Source of the DNA: an uncultured Tissierellia bacterium
Lineage (GTDB): Bacteria > Bacillota > Clostridia > Tissierellales > Peptoniphilaceae
Reading direction: 5' to 3'
Length of the DNA: 43,159 nt
Assembly (NCBI GenBank): GCA_902489145.1
Contig: CABTYV010000005.1
Location: 1-43,159 of the forward strand
How positions within the stretch are numbered: the stretch's first letter is position 1; every line of letters begins with the position of its first letter. The notes beneath the pieces are model-generated. The model was not told the DNA's origin, ran no database searches, and saw only the letters and a program-made list of their open reading frames with translations. This document shows positions 41,273-43,159 of this stretch, one piece after another. The position numbers and the translations under genes are program-made.

Positions 41273-42763
41273 ATGATGCAGCAATTCAATCACTGGATCC
41301 AGCAATTTTCCACCTTTATGGCCCAGGTGGACCAAACCCCCTTTGCCCAGGGCATCCTCACCTTTAAGAATTTCCTTTGGGACTATATCCTGCTCTTTCT
41401 CTTAGTCGGCATCGGAATCTACCTCAGCGTCACCCTCAAATTTCCCCAGCTCCGCTATCTTTTTCCCTCACTCAAAAAAATGCTGGGTGACATTATTAAA
41501 AAGAAGCCCTCTAAGGAAGGCACCATGACCCCCTTCCAATCCCTGGCCACGGCAGTCGCCTCTCAGGTCGGTACGGGCAATATCATCGGCGTAGCCACCG
41601 CTATTGCCGCGGGCGGCCCCGGGGCCGGCTTCTGGATGCTGGTCTCCGCTTTCTTTGGCATGGCGACCATTTTTTCGGAGGCGGTTCTGGCCCAAATTTA
41701 CCGAACCAAGATCCACGGTGAAACCTGCGGGGGCCCCGCCTATTATCTGAAAAATGGCCTTCACTCCCGCTTCCTATCCACCTTTTTTGCCATCTTTTGC
41801 ATCCTGGGCCTGGGCATCGTCGGCGTCATGGTCCAATCCTCCGCCGTCGTGCAATCCTTCCATGCCTCCTTTGGCCTGCCCCGCGCCTGGGTCACCCTGG
41901 CTTTGGCCGTCATCGTCGGCATCATCCTGGCCGGTGGTATGGGCCGCATTGCCAAGTTTTCTGAAACCGTCGTCCCCTTCATGGCCTTTGCCTATATCTT
42001 TGCCTCCCTGGTCATCATTTGCATGAACCTCGGCCAATTCCTCCCCGCCCTGCTCTCCATGGTCCAAGGTGCCTTCGCTCCCCAAGCCATTTTTGGCGGC
42101 GTGCTGGGCATCAGCATCCGTGAATCCATGCGCTTCGGCATTGCCCGAGGTCTCTTTTCAAACGAAGCCGGAATGGGCTCCACGCCCCATTCTCATGCCA
42201 CCGCCGATGTCAACCATCCCGTCGAGCAGGGCATGACCTCTATGATTGGCGTATTTATCTGCACCTTCCTGATCTGCCTCTCCACCGCCATGATTAACCT
42301 CGTCTCCGGCGCCTACGACCCCACCATGCCCCAAGCCGAGCTCTCCGCCTTCGCCGAGCTCATGACTCAAACCGCCTTTGGCCTTTCCTTCGGCCGCATT
42401 GGCGAAGGCTTTCTGACCATTGCCCTCTCCAGCTTTGCCCTCACCACCATCGTCGGCTGGTACTTCTTTGCAGAGGCCAATGTCAAATTTCTCTTCGGCC
42501 GCAACAAGCTTTTTGTCCAAAGCTTCCGCGTGATCTCCATTTTCTTCCTGGTGCTTGGCCCCACCCTGGGCGGCGACTTCATTTGGACCCTGGCCGACCT
42601 CTTTATGGGCCTCATGGCCCTGCCCAATATTATCGGCCTGGCCCTCCTCCGCAAGAAAACCACAGCCTGCTTGAACGACTATATCGCCCAAAGTCGCGCC
42701 GGCCGCGAACCCCTCTGGACCCCACCCGAAACCATCCAGGGCATGGAAGAAATCGACCAGTAG
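41273..42763 (+). CDS. Sodium:alanine symporter family protein (AGCS)
   Basis: An amino acid carrier of the alanine/glycine:cation symporter family, 496 residues with about 11 membrane helices. Family signature: SLATAVASQVGTGNIIGVAT then GGPGAGFWMLVSAFFGMATI, a GGPAYYLKNGL segment, and GLFSNEAGMGSTPHSHATA. The first ~30 residues are an amphipathic extension. AAAGGAG lies 6 bases before the ATG. It is probably a Na+-driven alanine or glycine importer; together with the serine module it points to amino acid use for carbon and energy. Followed by two terminators. Confidence 0.94.
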   Translation: MMQQFNHWIQQFSTFMAQVDQTPFAQGILTFKNFLWDYILLFLLVGIGIYLSVTLKFPQLRYLFPSLKKMLGDIIKKKPSKEGTMTPFQSLATAVASQVGTGNIIGVATAIAAGGPGAGFWMLVSAFFGMATIFSEAVLAQIYRTKIHGETCGGPAYYLKNGLHSRFLSTFFAIFCILGLGIVGVMVQSSAVVQSFHASFGLPRAWVTLALAVIVGIILAGGMGRIAKFSETVVPFMAFAYIFASLVIICMNLGQFLPALLSMVQGAFAPQAIFGGVLGISIRESMRFGIARGLFSNEAGMGSTPHSHATADVNHPVEQGMTSMIGVFICTFLICLSTAMINLVSGAYDPTMPQAELSAFAELMTQTAFGLSFGRIGEGFLTIALSSFALTTIVGWYFFAEANVKFLFGRNKLFVQSFRVISIFFLVLGPTLGGDFIWTLADLFMGLMALPNIIGLALLRKKTTACLNDYIAQSRAGREPLWTPPETIQGMEEIDQ

Positions 42764-42792
42764 CGGTTGCCCTTCCAGTTGAAATCCAAACA

Positions 42793-42821
42793 AAGCCCCT
42801 CGAGCCCAGCTCGAGGGGCTT
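42793..42821 (+). terminator. Terminator after the AGCS gene
   Basis: AAGCCCCTCGAGC (42793-42805) pairs perfectly with GCTCGAGGGGCTT (42809-42821). The T tract is short (TTCC). The arms resemble those of the terminator at 233-262. Confidence 0.75.
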
Positions 42822-42841
42822 CCTGATCACAAGCAAAAAGG

Positions 42842-42871
42842 AAGGGCGGCCGCGAGCCGCCCTTCTTTTTT
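42842..42871 (+). terminator. Second terminator after the AGCS gene
   Basis: AAGGGCGGC (42842-42850) pairs perfectly with GCCGCCCTT (42856-42864), followed by CTTTTTT. It comes 20 bases after the first stem, as a back-up. Confidence 0.85.
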
Positions 42872-43060
42872 GTACAAGACGACAGGAAGTCGGGCCACGC
42901 CCGATTCCTTCCGCCTATCATTGCATAAAAAAGCGCCTTTGGTGAGGGCGCCGCCGCTTCTGTATCATCCGTCGGACGGAGGCCAACTCCGCTTCGTTTC
43001 GGACCGCTTACCGAAGGCCGACTGTGTTTTCGGACGGTCGCTGGGGTTTTGGGCAGAGGT

Positions 43061-43096
43061 GTAGAGGAAAACAGGCACCCCCCTGTTTTCCTCTAC
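43061..43096. repeat. Palindromic intergenic repeat (copy A)
   Basis: GTAGAGGAAAACAGG (43061-43075) and its exact complement CCTGTTTTCCTCTAC (43082-43096) flank a 6-base loop of CACCCC. It is the best-formed copy of the family also seen at 1-27 and 43123-43159. Confidence 0.85.
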
Positions 43097-43122
43097 AACA
43101 AAATTGGACTTTTCGCAAAAAT

Positions 43123-43159
43123 GGGGGAGGAAAAAGGCCACCCCCTCGTTTTTCTCTCC
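43123..43159. repeat. Palindromic intergenic repeat (copy B, diverged)
   Basis: GGGGGAGGAAAAAGGCCACC then CCCTCGTTTTTCTCTCC. It keeps the GAGGAAAA - AGGC - ACCCCC - TTTT - CTCT layout of copy A but with several changes, and lies 26 bases after it. The copy runs to the window edge. Confidence 0.5.

Larger units (their letters stand above)
42872..43159. other. Gene-free right edge with palindromic repeats
   Basis: About 290 bases without a credible gene or ribosome site. After the two terminators there is GC-rich sequence with short stem-forming stretches (for example around 42930-42955), then the palindromic repeats at 43061-43096 and 43123-43159. The short reading frame crossing it has no family resemblance. 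Confidence 0.6.

Noticed and set aside
43061..43159. CRISPR-like array (36-base repeats, about 26-base spacing)
   Set aside because: The two units differ at many positions, there are only two, and no cas genes are present. A palindromic intergenic repeat explains them better.

Overview
The window looks like the chromosome of a fairly GC-rich anaerobic member of the Bacillota (Clostridia or Tissierellia-like). The grounds are strong AAGGAGG-type ribosome binding sites with some GTG and TTG starts, a CBS/DRTGG-type family II pyrophosphatase, an oxygen-sensitive two-subunit iron-sulfur serine dehydratase, QueH instead of QueG, a DUF1858 redox-disulfide protein, and ybaB-recR. The genus cannot be named from sequence alone.

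Layout: (1) 1-2221: intergenic repeats, an M18 aminopeptidase (minus) and a small DUF1858 protein (plus). (2) 2222-9124: an AT-rich insert carrying a complete type I restriction-modification operon, hsdM-hsdS-hsdR, closed by a strong terminator; it is the clearest horizontally acquired block. (3) 9225-11764: an ApbE flavin transferase lipoprotein, tRNA-Val(GAC) with promoter and terminator, and ybaB-recR. (4) 11889-16275: a folate operon folE - HD protein - folP - folB/folK fusion - folC, behind a structured leader with an intrinsic terminator; its promoter appears to share its -35 hexamer with the divergent ybaB promoter. (5) 16292-19357: uraA-queH-thyA (minus). (6) 19498-20640: an iron-sulfur aldo/keto reductase. 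(7) 20637-33154: a tightly packed ten-gene minus-strand series reading ftsH, CBS-pyrophosphatase, tsaC/sua5, upp, murA, recD2, comF, D-2-hydroxyacid dehydrogenase, DUF3783 and a Nudix-FolD fusion. (8) 33352-36233: an SPFH/zinc-ribbon protein divergent from ftsH, and a lone ABC exporter. (9) 36383-40591: a LysR regulator divergent from a sodium:dicarboxylate-type symporter plus sdaAB-sdaAA, a serine uptake and deamination module. (10) 40751-42763: a small membrane protein coupled to a sodium:alanine symporter, followed by terminators and palindromic repeats.

Functional links: folE, folP, folBK, folC, folD and thyA all belong to folate and one-carbon metabolism, and serine is both deaminated here and a one-carbon donor. 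The dihydroneopterin triphosphate dephosphorylation step has no standard gene in the operon; the HD protein and the Nudix domain fused to FolD are the two candidates. No undoubted new system is present. The best leads are the folE leader, the Nudix-FolD fusion with an internal start, the HD-Cys protein, and the palindromic repeat family found at both window edges.
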